From NCBI GenBank assembly GCA_001931875.2, contig MSJH02000803.1, positions 434,362 to 498,361 on the forward strand: a DNA stretch of 64,000 nt, read 5' to 3'. This stretch comes from Byssochlamys sp. IMV 00236. Its lineage: Eukaryota; Ascomycota; Eurotiomycetes; Eurotiales; Thermoascaceae. Below the pieces are notes generated by a model. The model did no database searches. It had not been told where the DNA came from and saw only the letters and a program-made list of their open reading frames with translations. The position numbers were made by a program, and so were the translations under genes. This document shows, piece by piece, positions 34,948 through 45,491 of the stretch (the stretch's first letter is position 1; every line of letters begins with the position of its first letter).

Positions 34948-37332
34948 CTAAAGACCCAACCCCTCGGCTTTCTGAATCGCGTTGTTGAACAGCTCTTTGG
35001 TTCTCACTCGACTGCCCAGTCTTGCGCAGAGCAAGAACGCCCCGCTCAACTTGCGGTGCAGACTGTACGTCTCTTCGGGTGGAGGGGTCAACCGCTCACG
35101 GATCATGACGGGGATCAAGGCGCGCACGCGCTCGGTGATGGTCTGGTTGCTGAAGTCGTAGACATCTGGCGAGGAGGCCATGAATGGCTCGGCGATAGTG
35201 AGGATCGATGTGACGTGGGCGTCGACCATGGCGGGGGATTCGTAGCCGGTCAGATAGCCGAGTTTGATGGAGAGGTCGCGACATGCGTCTTTGTCGTTGC
35301 GCGAGGCGGCGAGGAGGGTGCGGACGTAGGTGTTGATGAAATCGGCGGGGTATTCGCGCGAAGCGCCAAAGTCGAGCAGTTCGAGGCGGTTGGTTTGGGC
35401 GTTATAGAGGAAGTTTGTCCAGTTGGGGTCTGTTTGCATGTAGCGGAATTCGATGATCTCGCGCAGAGAGAGGCGGAGGATCTGGGTCCCGATCCAGTCG
35501 CGCTGTTCTTGGGTGAAGTTTTGGATCTTGGTGACGGCGATGCCGTTGAGACGTTCCATTGTCAGCACCTGTTTGCCGGAGGCTTCGGGGATGATTTCGG
35601 GGACGACGAAGACGGAGGGTTCATCGCGCAGGAGTTCTCTGAAACGGTTTGAAGCCTCGGCTTCGCGGATGTAGTCGCATTCCCAGGCCAGTTCTGTACG
35701 GGCGTTGGCGATCGTTTTGTCCAAGTATAGACCCTTTGGCAGCAGGCGAGATGCGGTGAGGAGAATAGAGAGGTTGTTGAGGTCCGAATCGATCGAGTCT
35801 GCCACTCCGGGGTATTGGACCTTGACTGCCACACGCTTGCCATTCTTTAGAACTGCTCCGTGAACCTGTCCAATTGATGCTGCGGCCATTGGCTTTTCCT
35901 CGAATGACTCGAAGAGGTCCCTCCAGTTAGGTCCCAGGTTGTCTGTCAAGACTTGGTCCCGTTGGGAGGCGGGCATGTAGTCTGCTCGATCCTGCACGCG
36001 CTGTAGAACCTGCTGGATTGGCTCAGGGAGCATCTTTGAATCTGGTGAAGTTAGTTTTCGTCGATAGGTTCTGATTGTCATTCGCATACTGACCTTGGAA
36101 GCTCATCATCTGACCCAGTTTGAGGGCAGCACCTCGCATCTTGGATAACTTCGACACGAGACGCTCCATGTTGGCAGCACTGAACATTAGGGAGCCATTG
36201 GTCTCTCCACTGCTGGTTACTCTTCGAAGGCTTTCGCCCACTGCTCCGAACGCCATTGATGTTGCCAACCCGCCGTATTGCCACAGTCTCCCGAGACGGG
36301 AAGATGGGACGCGGGATTCCATCATCTGGTAACTATCCACAGGCTTAACTGCCGGGTCTGCTGCTGCTGCAACCTGCGGAAATCTGTCAGCGCGTTACAC
36401 CTCCCTGGGATCTCGACTATGCATACTGGATCGGACGTGGCTGCTTCCTGCGCCAGACTTGAACCAAGCTCCTCCATGGATGTCCTGTCCGTTCGGGTCT
36501 CTTCAGAGCGATGCCGTTCTCCTGGAATAGCAATCTTTTCAGCAGCTATGGTCCCTGGTACTCGAGCCTCGCGCGAGTTGTTTCGGAGATCCAGCGCACC
36601 CTTCCTTGAAAGTATCTTCGCAACTCTGGGACTGTGGAAAATCTCGCTCATCATCTCATCGGACAGTTTGTGCTCTTCTTCAGAGGAGTCTTCCTTCGGG
36701 GCAGCCTTGCTATCGTCGGCCTTGGTGGAAGAATAAAACACATCCGCATTGATCGTTCCGCTTCCTTCTTGTACATCTCCCGTCACTTTCGGTACCTTAA
36801 CTCTGGGAAGAGATGACAAGACTGGCGCAGATGTAGTGGATGGCTTGTGGAAGACTTCCTGGCCCTGGCTCCCTCCATGCTCTCCCTCCTCCGCAGGATG
36901 CCCAGCTGCTCTCTCTGGGATCTGGAATTCCGCTTGTCTCTGCACCTTCTTAGCATCCTCCGGTGATAGCGACTTGGTTTTAACCGAGATTTTCTCGGGA
37001 AGTATTGTTCCATCAGGCAAAGGATCCCTTGCAGCTTGTGACTGTTTCACATGGAGATCCGCGTCTGGTGACTGGGTTGTTGAGGTCTGCTCACGCGTCT
37101 CTGACGGTGGTGATTTCGTAACTGGTGATGGCTCGTTGAACCGCTGCGCTAAAGCCGCCGCGGCCTTTGCCGTAAGAATCAATCCCTCCGCCTGGCTCTG
37201 AATCCCCTTAGTCAATGACGAAGTCCGAGTGTAGACATCTAGTTGGCGCTGGCGCAGAGCCAGGTGTTTCCCGGCGACGGATTTGGCGACATTGAATAAT
37301 TGGATGGCGTCCAAGAGACGCTTTCCCGACAT
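34948..37332 (-). CDS. coq8: Mitochondrial atypical kinase/ATPase Coq8 (ABC1/ADCK3)
   Basis: UbiB-family protein that supports the coenzyme Q biosynthetic complex in the mitochondrial matrix by ATPase activity. Exons: 36427-37332, 36094-36373 and 34948-36041, giving 759 aa. Introns of 53 and 52 nt carry GCTGAC and ACTAAC branch sites. Residues 1-300 are a long, low-complexity extension with charged and Pro/Ser-rich sequence. The diagnostic KxGQ motif is KLGQ at about 387-390, followed by the family's Ala-rich loop PMAAASIGQVH, the VAIK-equivalent VAVKVQYPG, TDPNWTNF in place of the usual HADPNxGN, and LLDFGASREY. The start codon gives a basic amphipathic N-terminus compatible with import. It is divergent from ureF across 280 bp. 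Confidence 0.93.
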
Positions 37333-37612
37333 GGTCCTGTAAGAAAACCAATCGTGACTTTATCGTATCTGCATAGCGGTTCGAGCTATCAACAAGAATA
37401 TAATAGCAGTTGCGGCGCGTCCGGAAGCTCTCTCTTAGCAAGTTAGCTAGTTAAGTAGTTAGGTCTCGGAGATCTGCTGGAGATCCTCTTTTCTGCCGCG
37501 TGACACCGCTAGATGCGCCGCCTTGAAGCTCTCCGCTGATAAGTTAACTAACGTCGTTCCCAACTACTTATCAGTGAGATCGGATAATCCATCATAATAC
37601 TGATTAGATCCA

Positions 37613-38623
37613 ATGGCCGAAGACATCGATCAGGAAGCTCTCCAACGAGAGATTTCTGATCTGGAGAATCGACTGAAACATGCCAAGAGCCTACTAAAAA
37701 ACAAAGACACATCTCACAATGAGAACAAGCTATACAACCAACTTACCCGCAATGGTACGGACATTCCATGCGGAGAGAGCGCGCGAGAGAGAGGAGAACC
37801 ATTGAACCCTCGAATTAATCCATCTCTCACACATACTAACACAACCTATCCAGGCCTTCGATACGCCCAATCAACACATCCTCTCCTCTTACTCTCTGAT
37901 TCTGCCTTACCACTAGGCTCATTCGCCTATTCCAGCGGTTTAGAATCATATATCGCGCATCACAAACCTCTACCCCGCTCCGTGACGCCAGTTGCTTCCT
38001 TTCACCGTTTTCTGAAGCTATCCATTGCCTCTCTAGCAAGCACATCTCTTCCATATCTCCTCGCTGCGTATCGGGAACCGCACCAGTTGGACGTGCTAGA
38101 TAATGACCTGGATGCATCGACACCCTGTACTGTCGCGCGGAGAGCCAGCGTAGCGCAAGGAAGAGCTCTGATTGGAGTCTGGGAGCGTGCTTTTCGAGGC
38201 ACATATTCGCAAACGGCGCGATTAGCAGGTGATGCGAAAAGTGATGCTGTTGCGGCGATCGAGAGCTTTTCAGAAGCATTGAAATTCAGTGCTGGTACTC
38301 CAGACGAGATTGGGCCAAATGGCCATTTTGCGCCGTTATGGGGTGTCATATGCTTAGCTATGGGGGTGGATCTTCGTCAAGCAGCCTATGTTTTCGTCTT
38401 GAACCATGCGAAGGCCGTTCTTAGTGCTGCGGTTCGGGCTTCGGTGATGGGGCCTTATCAGGCACAAGGCGTTCTTGCTAGCGAAAGCCTACAGAAGATG
38501 ATCGTCGAACGTATAGAGCGGGAATGGGATACTGAGCCTGAAAATGCAGGCCAAGTCGTCCCAGTCCTTGATCTGTGGATAGGAAGACACGAGCTTCTTT
38601 ACAGCAGGATCTTCAACTCGTGA
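37613..38623 (+). CDS. ureF: Urease accessory protein UreF with N-terminal coiled-coil
   Basis: Chaperone that, with UreD/H and UreG, delivers nickel to apo-urease in the cytosol. Exons 37613-37754 and 37854-38623 give 303 aa. The 99-nt intron has a perfect TACTAAC branch and CCAG acceptor; it is a multiple of three without stops, so the unspliced frame is also open. The UreF core starts at HPLLLLSDSALPLGSFAYSSGLESY and continues with FHRFLKLSIASLASTSLPYLLA, RASVAQGRALIGVWERAF, HFAPLWGVICLAMG and VRASVMGPYQAQ. The first 48 residues, before the core, form a charged coiled coil (LQREISDLENRLKHAKSLLK) that is unrelated to bacterial UreF. Whether it is part of the native protein or a separate upstream reading frame should be checked on RNA. 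UreF is expected to be dimeric. Confidence 0.88.
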   Translation: MAEDIDQEALQREISDLENRLKHAKSLLKNKDTSHNENKLYNQLTRNGTDIPCGESARERGEPLNPRINPSLTHTNTTYPGLRYAQSTHPLLLLSDSALPLGSFAYSSGLESYIAHHKPLPRSVTPVASFHRFLKLSIASLASTSLPYLLAAYREPHQLDVLDNDLDASTPCTVARRASVAQGRALIGVWERAFRGTYSQTARLAGDAKSDAVAAIESFSEALKFSAGTPDEIGPNGHFAPLWGVICLAMGVDLRQAAYVFVLNHAKAVLSAAVRASVMGPYQAQGVLASESLQKMIVERIEREWDTEPENAGQVVPVLDLWIGRHELLYSRIFNS

Positions 38624-39093
38624 TACGAATTATCAAAAGGGATCTACTCTCGACATGAACACGGAAGAAGGTTTATCAGAAAAACATGACGCATGAGTAT
38701 CATTCGTCTTTATCATCCAGATCGGTTAGCTATTCCTACAACCTGCAACAGTCACAGACATACGCCCTGCCACCCCACCCAGGTGCCGCTCGAACACTGC
38801 AGTGGATATCCAACGAAAACAAACCGTAGGCCAGACGCTCATTGTCTTCTGGCTCAAAGGGGGAAAACAGTAAAGTAAGATCTTCCATAATTGCCATGCA
38901 GGGGCATTCAAGACCGTCGAAACGCCAGCCCGCTCTCAGAACCGAACAAGATATCCCTCCCTGCTAGAAAAGTCCCATCCAAACACCGCCAGCACCATGA
39001 TCCTTGCCAGACAAGTAAAAACGAAGGAAAGCTATTGTACACGTGAAGGGAACCGTCCGAAGAAGAAAATGAATCGGAAGGGAAAAGGTCAGA
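38624..39093. other. Convergent 3' region ureF / bre1
   Basis: A 470-bp region between 3' ends. No gene seen. Confidence 0.6.
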
Positions 39094-41479
39094 TCACAGA
39101 GTGATGTGCATGTAGTCGTTGCCGCCAAAAGATCTGTTGCAATTGGGGCACTTTCTCGAGCGAGAGATGAGTCGTTCTTCGACGCAGTCCTTGCAGAACA
39201 CATGTCCACAGGTTTTGATGGCGGTGTTCTTGAAGTTCCGACGGCATACAGTGCAAAGCGCCAAAGTCTACATTCTGTTAGTGGCTGGGCTACGTGGGAA
39301 CAAGACATCCAGAGATGACTTACCCTTAACATTTCGTACTCTGAAGAAGAGTTTCCGAGACTCTTGGTCTTCCAGTTTTCCAAACTCTTCTTCGTATCCG
39401 CAAGCGACGCCTTGAGGTCTTCAATTTCAGTCTCCGCTTGGCGACAAGCGGAGGACGTGCTAGCGAGAGTCGAATCCTTAGTAGCAGACAATTTCTTGAG
39501 TTCAGCGATCTGCGATTTGAGTCCCTCGATGACAATAGTGCTCTCTGTCAATTGCTGCTGCGCTGCGCGATACTTGTTCACGGCAGAGTTCAAAGCTTCT
39601 TTGCCTTCGGCGACCTGCTTTTCCATGTTCGCTACCAGCGAACGAGTGGCGCCCTCCGATTCCTTGAGCTGAGCGATGATATCAGAACTTTTGGAGTTCT
39701 GTACTCGCAATGTGCGGACTTCAGAGTCGCGTGCTTCCTTGCTTTTCATCGCCGCGAAATACTTCTGGTCGGCCTTGGACTTCTCCGCAGTCAGACGCAT
39801 CATTTTCTCTTCCAGAGCACTGAATTCAGCCACTTTCTGGGATGCCAAAGTCGAATATTTCTTGCACACCGTTTGCATCGAGGTCAATTCCGTGTTGAGC
39901 ATGGAATACTGGCGTTCCAGGGTTTGGTATTTGGTACGAAGTTCGTCCACCGGTAGGTCCTCGAAGTTCTTTTGCTCATCCTTCAAACCCTCCACCTGGA
40001 GTCTCAATCTGTCCATTTCTGACTGGAGCGAAACGATCTGGGCTTCTCTTGCGGCTGCCAACTCCTGGACCTTGGCCGATGCGGTCTTCTCTTGCTCCTG
40101 GGAAGCCTTTCTCATCTGTTGATCAGCGAGAAGTTCATCACGAATGTTCCTGATCCTAGCCAAGTCCGTCTCGGCTCTCATCAGCTGCGCTTCTTTCTCC
40201 GCTATGACAGCCTGAGACTCCGCATCGAGTTGGATTCGATAGGCAGTTCGTTCAGCCTGGAGTTTTTCCGCCTCTTCGCGAAGTTGCACATTTGTCGCTT
40301 CAAGGTGGTTGATCCGTTTGATAACGTCCTCGTGCTGAGATTTAAGTTGCTTGAAAAGATCGGTGTGGGCATAGTCGTCGTCGGTGGGTTTGGAGTGCTT
40401 CAGACTGAGCTCGGTGATCTGGCTGGCCAATTTCGCATTTTCTGCCTCAAGTTTCTCCAATTGCTCTTTCCGCTTTTCCGCAACAGCCCGCAGTCTATGG
40501 TGCTCTTCTTCCAAATCGGCATTCCGTTCTGTACCTGAGGCAGATCCATTGGGGGTCCCCTCCTCTCGAGTAGAAGCGCTGTCACCTCCAGGACGTTGAG
40601 CACCGAGGATATATTGCTTTTCCAGTTTTGCGACGGTTACGCTCCTTGCACGGTCCAACTTCTTTTCAGCAACCATGTAGCGCAGCGAGGCGGCCTCCAG
40701 ACGCTCCTCTAACTGCTGCTTTTCAGACAAGGCTTTTTCGAGTTCGGTTATCGACGACTTCTCTTCCGCAAGCTTTTTCGCTAGCTGGCTCTGTAGATCC
40801 GAAAGCTCGGGTGATTTTGACGCATGAGTCATGAGTCGTGAGATAGTCGCTTTGATTTCTTCCGACCGCGACTGGAGATGATTCTGGAATTTCTCATTAT
40901 CTTCAAAGAGGAGTGCACTCTGGAAGGACTTTTGATCCTTATCCGTCTCTTCCGAACCACCAACCAGGAGTTTTACTTCGTCAATCAACTAGGGCCCGTC
41001 AGAATACTCGTCACATAGAACTGCGATATCCGCCATGACGACGTACCTGTTTGAACCAAGCATCGATGATACGGAGGTGGTCATCGTGATACGTGATCGC
41101 CTTTGACAACTCTTTGACCTTAGCCTCCAGAGTCACCTTATCGCGCTTGTATTCCTGCATCTGACGCCATATCGCGTCTTTCTGGAAACGCTGTTACGAA
41201 GGAACTGTCAGTGAATGTCGTTGCGCATCCCAGGCCACGTTGCCACGCGCGTGGGACGAAGACGTGGACAGATCAGACGGGAGAGCTCACCTCCAGATCG
41301 TCCTTCCATGGCATGTCCGTGTCGGGATGAGGCTTGCCCCCGCCATTCAGCGAGGTAGCCTGCTTCTTGGACGGCGGAGCAGAATCATTATTGTGATCGT
41401 AAGCGGCGGGTCTCTTCCGGTCTTCCATCTTGAGACCGGACTCGGAAGGCGCGACGAGGGACGCTTCGACGGCCGGCAT
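39094..41479 (-). CDS. bre1: E3 ubiquitin ligase Bre1 (histone H2B monoubiquitination)
   Basis: RING E3 that with Rad6 monoubiquitinates histone H2B during transcription. Exons: 41291-41479, 41047-41190, 39324-40988 and 39094-39267, giving 723 aa. Starting at MEDRKRP (41428) instead would give 706 aa; both starts are in the same frame. The N-terminus has the basic KRPAAYDHNND and SKKQA stretch and PWKDDLE. Exon 2 carries the conserved FQKDAIWRQMQEYKRDK block of the Rad6-binding region. The bulk is continuous coiled coil. The last exon encodes the RING finger: CTVC, then KTCGHVFCKDC, then RKCPNCNRSFGGNDYMHITL, with the terminal residues typical of the family. Introns are 100, 58 and 56 nt with standard signals. 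The plus-strand ORFs across this gene are coiled-coil shadows. It is divergent from the Bdp1 gene, with 376 bp between starts. Confidence 0.94.
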
Positions 41480-41855
41480 CAGTGGCCAAGATAGAGATAG
41501 AGTAGCGGACGGGATCAATCACCGCAGGGCAGCAACCGGCAAGAGGCAGAGACCACAGCGGACGCTGACCCCGGGCGGGCGACAAAGACCAGAGTGTGAC
41601 AAGGGCGAGAATGAGATGTGGTTGAGATAAGCAAGAGGACAAGACAAGTGAAGCCAGGAGGATTTTCGACTTCGGCTGGTTTAGCGTCCACTAGCGCCTC
41701 CCACGTGATTGCGCCCTCCCCCGGACCAGCAAAAGTCACGATCAGCGCGATTCATCCATTTCTCCTCGTACGTCGCGTTCATCCATCGTCTCTGGCTGGC
41801 CATGTCCGCGATCTCTGCAACGAGACAAGACGCTTCTGTGAATAGCTGAGCCATC
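41480..41855. promoter_or_regulatory. Divergent promoter bre1 / bdp1
   Basis: A 376-bp region between a histone-modification gene and a polymerase III initiation factor gene. A CACGTG core lies at 41703-41708. No coding sequence is supported. Confidence 0.5.
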
Positions 41856-43762
41856 ATGAAGGCCTTCTCTAGCTCTGTGATCAGTAGGTGGTCGCCGTCG
41901 TCACGCTCTGGTCGGATACTGACTTCCCCCGCCTCATAGACAAATCGGGCAAGAAGTTTGCTCCTAAGGCACCCGTTCGGCGTGCGGGAGCTGCTCCTCC
42001 AGCTTCTGGCCCTGCCCGTGCCAGTGTTGATCGCCAGACGACATCTCAGACACCTCAGACCGCTCAGCCTGCTCAGCCTGCAACAGACAATGCGCCTGTT
42101 CCTACCCCGCCTGCCTCTGACGTGACAGACGCGCAAGCCGCTATCACGTCCCATCCTACCGCGGTCACTACTGAGACACATCCCCCAGAACCAGAACCAG
42201 CACCTGCAAAACCAATACCAACGCCGTCTCCAGCTGCTACCACCATTCCAATCCCTGCCCCTAAACGCAAGGCGTCTGTTTCTGCACCAGTACCAGTGCC
42301 AGCGCCAACACCAGCGCCAGCATCCGCAGCTGTCCCCATTGAACGTCCATCTACCCACCGTTCTCCCCCCAAAGTCTCTAATAAAACAGATGCTGGAGCC
42401 ATTGGGATACCAACACCCATCAGCAAGCCATCGTCTGTGTCAACCACCAAATCTCCAACTCAAGAGCCCCCGCGTGAACTACAAACATCCCTTGACGCTG
42501 CAACGCCAGTCGAGACACCTACAGCAGTGGTAGATGATTCAACGGAAGTGAGGCCGTCTAAGCGCCAAAAGACATCGCAGACCGCAATACCTACTCCTCG
42601 AGCTCGAAAGACACCTTCGCAGGAGCCTCAGGCCGTTCCTGAGCCAGAGCCAACGCCTGTGCCTCTTCCCACTCCTCCAAATACCCAGCCTAGTGCCCCA
42701 GAATCCGATAGAGAAACAAGAGGAGATACAGCTGCCGTTCCCTCTTCGACTTCTAAGAGAGCGCCAAAGACAACAAGACCTCGAAAAAAGAGGAGGACAG
42801 AGGATGGCGCAGCGGATACGGAGACGCGATCGACTCGGGAGAGACGACCGCGCCCGCGCAAGAAACGAGAGCCCACGCCAGAAGGCTCAGAAATGATTGA
42901 GATTGCACCAGCTGTCGTGAAAATGTCAGACCTGTGTAAAGACCTCCGCACTGGAAAGAAGTCGAAACGTGAGATGGAGCTCCAGAGCCTGGAACTAGCC
43001 GAAGCGGAACGTAAGCAGAAGGAACGGGAGGAGAGAGAAACCACAGAGCCTGAACCGATCAAAAAGAACGCGGAGAATGGCTCACCGTCTGAAGGTCTCG
43101 ACAATATCCCTAAGAAACAGGCTGGCCCGGTGATGAGGATTGTGAATGGGGAAATCGTGCTGGATGCGACTTCATTGCAGGTCGACCGTCACGCTGATGC
43201 CGCGAGGGAGGCAGGAGAGCTGGAGGATGTTGTGGAAAATCCTCTCACGAGGAAGATCAACCAGGCAACCTATGGAAAGCGCACAAAGACAGAATCATGG
43301 GATGAAGAGATGACGGATCTGTTCTATCGCGGACTGCGGATGTTTGGTACCGATTTCATGATGATCAGCAAGCTATTCCCGGGGAGGTCGAGGCGACAGA
43401 TCAAGCTCAAGTTCAACAACGAGGAACGAAAACATCCTGAGCGGATCAAGGAGACACTGTTGGGGCCGAGTGAGACCATCGATATTGCAACCTACTCTGA
43501 AATGACCAATACTGTCTATGATGATCCCCGAGCGATCGAACGGGAACTTGATGAGGAAAAGAAAAAAATCGAGGATCAGCATGCGAAAGAGAAACAGGCC
43601 CAGGAGGAGCTATTGCGCAATCCGACTGGAGCAGCTGACCCTGGACAGGAGAAGGGCAACGGCCAGAAACCCAAAAGGAAGAAGACTGCTGTTGCCAAAG
43701 CTCTCGATGGTGGAACGGAGGAGGTCCTCGGATCGATTGATGACTTTCCTATGCATACCTAG
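41856..43762 (+). CDS. bdp1: TFIIIB subunit B'' (Bdp1), Myb/SANT domain
   Basis: RNA polymerase III initiation factor subunit that acts with TBP and Brf1 on 5S, tRNA and U6 genes. The first exon is only 28 nt (41856-41883, MKAFSSSVI). A 56-nt intron with GTAGGT donor and CTGAC branch joins it to the second exon (41940-43762), giving 616 aa. The junction restores the family's INKSGKKFAPK start. Residues 30-300 are low complexity (Pro/Thr/Ala/Ser repeats), followed by a basic KKRRTED/RRPRPRKKR stretch. The SANT domain is at about residues 465-520, with ESWDEEMTDLFYRGLRMFGTDFMMISKLFPGRSRRQIKLKFNNEERKHP split across conserved positions. A coiled C-terminal tail has LDEEKKKIEDQHA and PKRKK. The unspliced frame starting at 41888 would give a wrong N-terminus. 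Its target genes include the 5S copies at the right of the window. Confidence 0.93.
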
Positions 43763-43971
43763 GAGGTACAAGATACCTGTACTATTCTTTTTTTATTGCT
43801 TAACATCTCTTTTATCGTTTGGGAGATAGGCGTTTACGGTTCGCAGGCGGCGATGCATACGCCCTTGGGTATACCCATGTTATAGAATTGAGTTGCTGGA
43901 GAGATTTGAATCGTCAATCGTTCCTATTCTTATATACTGTCCTCCCCCGTTAAAACATGCCTCACCAAGGC
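43763..43971. other. Short convergent 3' region bdp1 / SARAF-like
   Basis: Only 209 bp separate two convergent stop codons, so the transcripts probably overlap or nearly abut. Confidence 0.5.
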
Positions 43972-44919
43972 TCAACGGCGTCTGGTTGATCCGAAACCGG
44001 TGCTGGAGGTTGTAGTTGTGAAACTTGGAGATCTAGAACTTCCTTCGCCGGGATCGTCGTAGTCGTAGCGTCTAGGGCGCGATGGACCTGGCCGGAAGAA
44101 TCCTCCCTGGTTTCGTCTTCCCATTTCATATCCCAGAGCTGTGCCACCCAACGCTCCAGTCCAGAAACCCGGCCTCCAACCCTGTCCATAAGTAGGTTTA
44201 TACCAAGGCCCGCCGCTGGATGGATAGTCATATGGCGGCGGTGGTCCTGGAGGATATCCACCATCTCCTCCTCCACCATATCCCCCTGGCCCTCCACGAC
44301 CATCATTTCGTCTTCCGTCCCGATTCCCTAGACCGAAACAATCCCTCACAATAACCGTCAATATAACCAATATGACGCCGCATATGAACGCAAAGAACAA
44401 CAGATCGAATATCACCGAAAACAGCTGATTCCACCCCGACTTTTCTTTCTGCACTATATCCCCAAACCTCCTCTCTCCCAGCTCCGTCAGAAGTAATCGA
44501 TACTCCACCCCACAACTCCCCTTCAGAATCCATGGATCATCGGAGTCCCGGTACCCTTCGCAGACGACGTCTGTAGAGCCGAGCTTGAATTCCGGTGGTA
44601 GGTCTGCGGTGCAGGTCCATTGGACGTCTTCTTTGTCGTAGTCGTAGCCGACGTTCGTGCAGCGCATCGTCTCGATTGGATAGAGGTTGCAGATGCGCTT
44701 GGATGGTCCAGTGCATGTTAGTTGGGGGATGGGAGAGAGACGGCGTCCGGTCGTTGTGCGATCGCCGTGGAGGGTGAGGGTATGGACGTTTGAGAGGAGG
44801 ATGGCGTTTTTGCCTGGTGGTTTTTGGGAGGAGGAGGAGCTGCCGCCGTATGCGAGGGCTGGAGAGGATAAGAGAGAGAGGATGAGGAGGAGAGAGGTGA
44901 TTGTTCGTGAGCGTATCAT
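43972..44919 (-). CDS. SARAF/TMEM66-like ER membrane protein
   Basis: In animals SARAF is an ER protein that limits store-operated calcium entry. The fungal homologue's role is not established. It is an intronless ORF of 315 aa. A clear signal peptide covers residues 1-24 (IRSRTITSLLLILSLLSSPALA). A luminal domain follows with LLSNVHTLTLHGDRTTTGRR, PQLTCTG, MRCTNVGYDYDKEDVQWTCTADLPPEFKLG and SDDPWILKGSCGVEYRL, including four or more cysteines. One membrane segment is at about 165-190 (LFSVIFDLLFFAFICGVILVILTVIV), and the cytosolic tail is Gly/Pro/Tyr-rich and ends TSSTGFGSTRRR. That architecture and the luminal motifs match the SARAF family well. It is divergent from mmm1 across about 570 bp. 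Confidence 0.85.
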   Translation of the reverse strand: MIRSRTITSLLLILSLLSSPALAYGGSSSSSQKPPGKNAILLSNVHTLTLHGDRTTTGRRLSPIPQLTCTGPSKRICNLYPIETMRCTNVGYDYDKEDVQWTCTADLPPEFKLGSTDVVCEGYRDSDDPWILKGSCGVEYRLLLTELGERRFGDIVQKEKSGWNQLFSVIFDLLFFAFICGVILVILTVIVRDCFGLGNRDGRRNDGRGGPGGYGGGGDGGYPPGPPPPYDYPSSGGPWYKPTYGQGWRPGFWTGALGGTALGYEMGRRNQGGFFRPGPSRPRRYDYDDPGEGSSRSPSFTTTTSSTGFGSTRRR

Positions 44920-45491
44920 GGTTGTTGTTGTTGATATCGAAACTGTTTGACTTGAGATGTAGGTGAGGATGACGACTGGGTTATCCAGCCTTGTGAAGAA
45001 GCGTGGATTCGATAGGAATGAAAGGCAGCTGAGGAAACACTGGGATATCGATATTCTAGTGTGATTCCATGGTCAAGCTGTTGGTTGGACTGGAAGATAT
45101 GCTTCGTATCCAATAACGCAGCTCTGTTGGAGCTGCAGCTCTTAGTTATGACAGCAGATCAGCTGTTGCAGTCCTGGTCTGAAATCAAAGCAAGAAGAAA
45201 AAATCCACCGTGTCCTTTTTACCCCCCAATGTCCATGTACACTGTACAGTAATTCGCCCCCGCGAAGAACGATAAGATCGCGATCGATCCGATAACTTAG
45301 CCTCGTTAAATCAGTTTAGCGGCGACGATCCGCGCCGTGGCGAAAGGTTGAGCGCTTTCGCTTTCCGCCTGTTTTCTCCGCGTCGGAGTTCTTGACGTCG
45401 CCGCAACTTGGCAGCTGTCTTCTGGATATTCGGCGATTGGCCATGGACTGTAGGCGCAGGTTGAACCTTTGAGTCTCTTCTCTCGTTGACA
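44920..45491. promoter_or_regulatory. Divergent intergenic region SARAF-like / mmm1
   Basis: A 572-bp divergent promoter region. The short ORFs in it are not protein-like. Confidence 0.5.

Noticed and set aside
38964..39323. C-terminal part of the unspliced bre1 frame
   Set aside because: Read-through of an intron. The real end is the RING exon at 39094-39267.
41888..41939. The in-frame N-terminus of the open frame before bdp1
   Set aside because: It is intron sequence. The spliced first exon restores the INKSGKKFAPK start.
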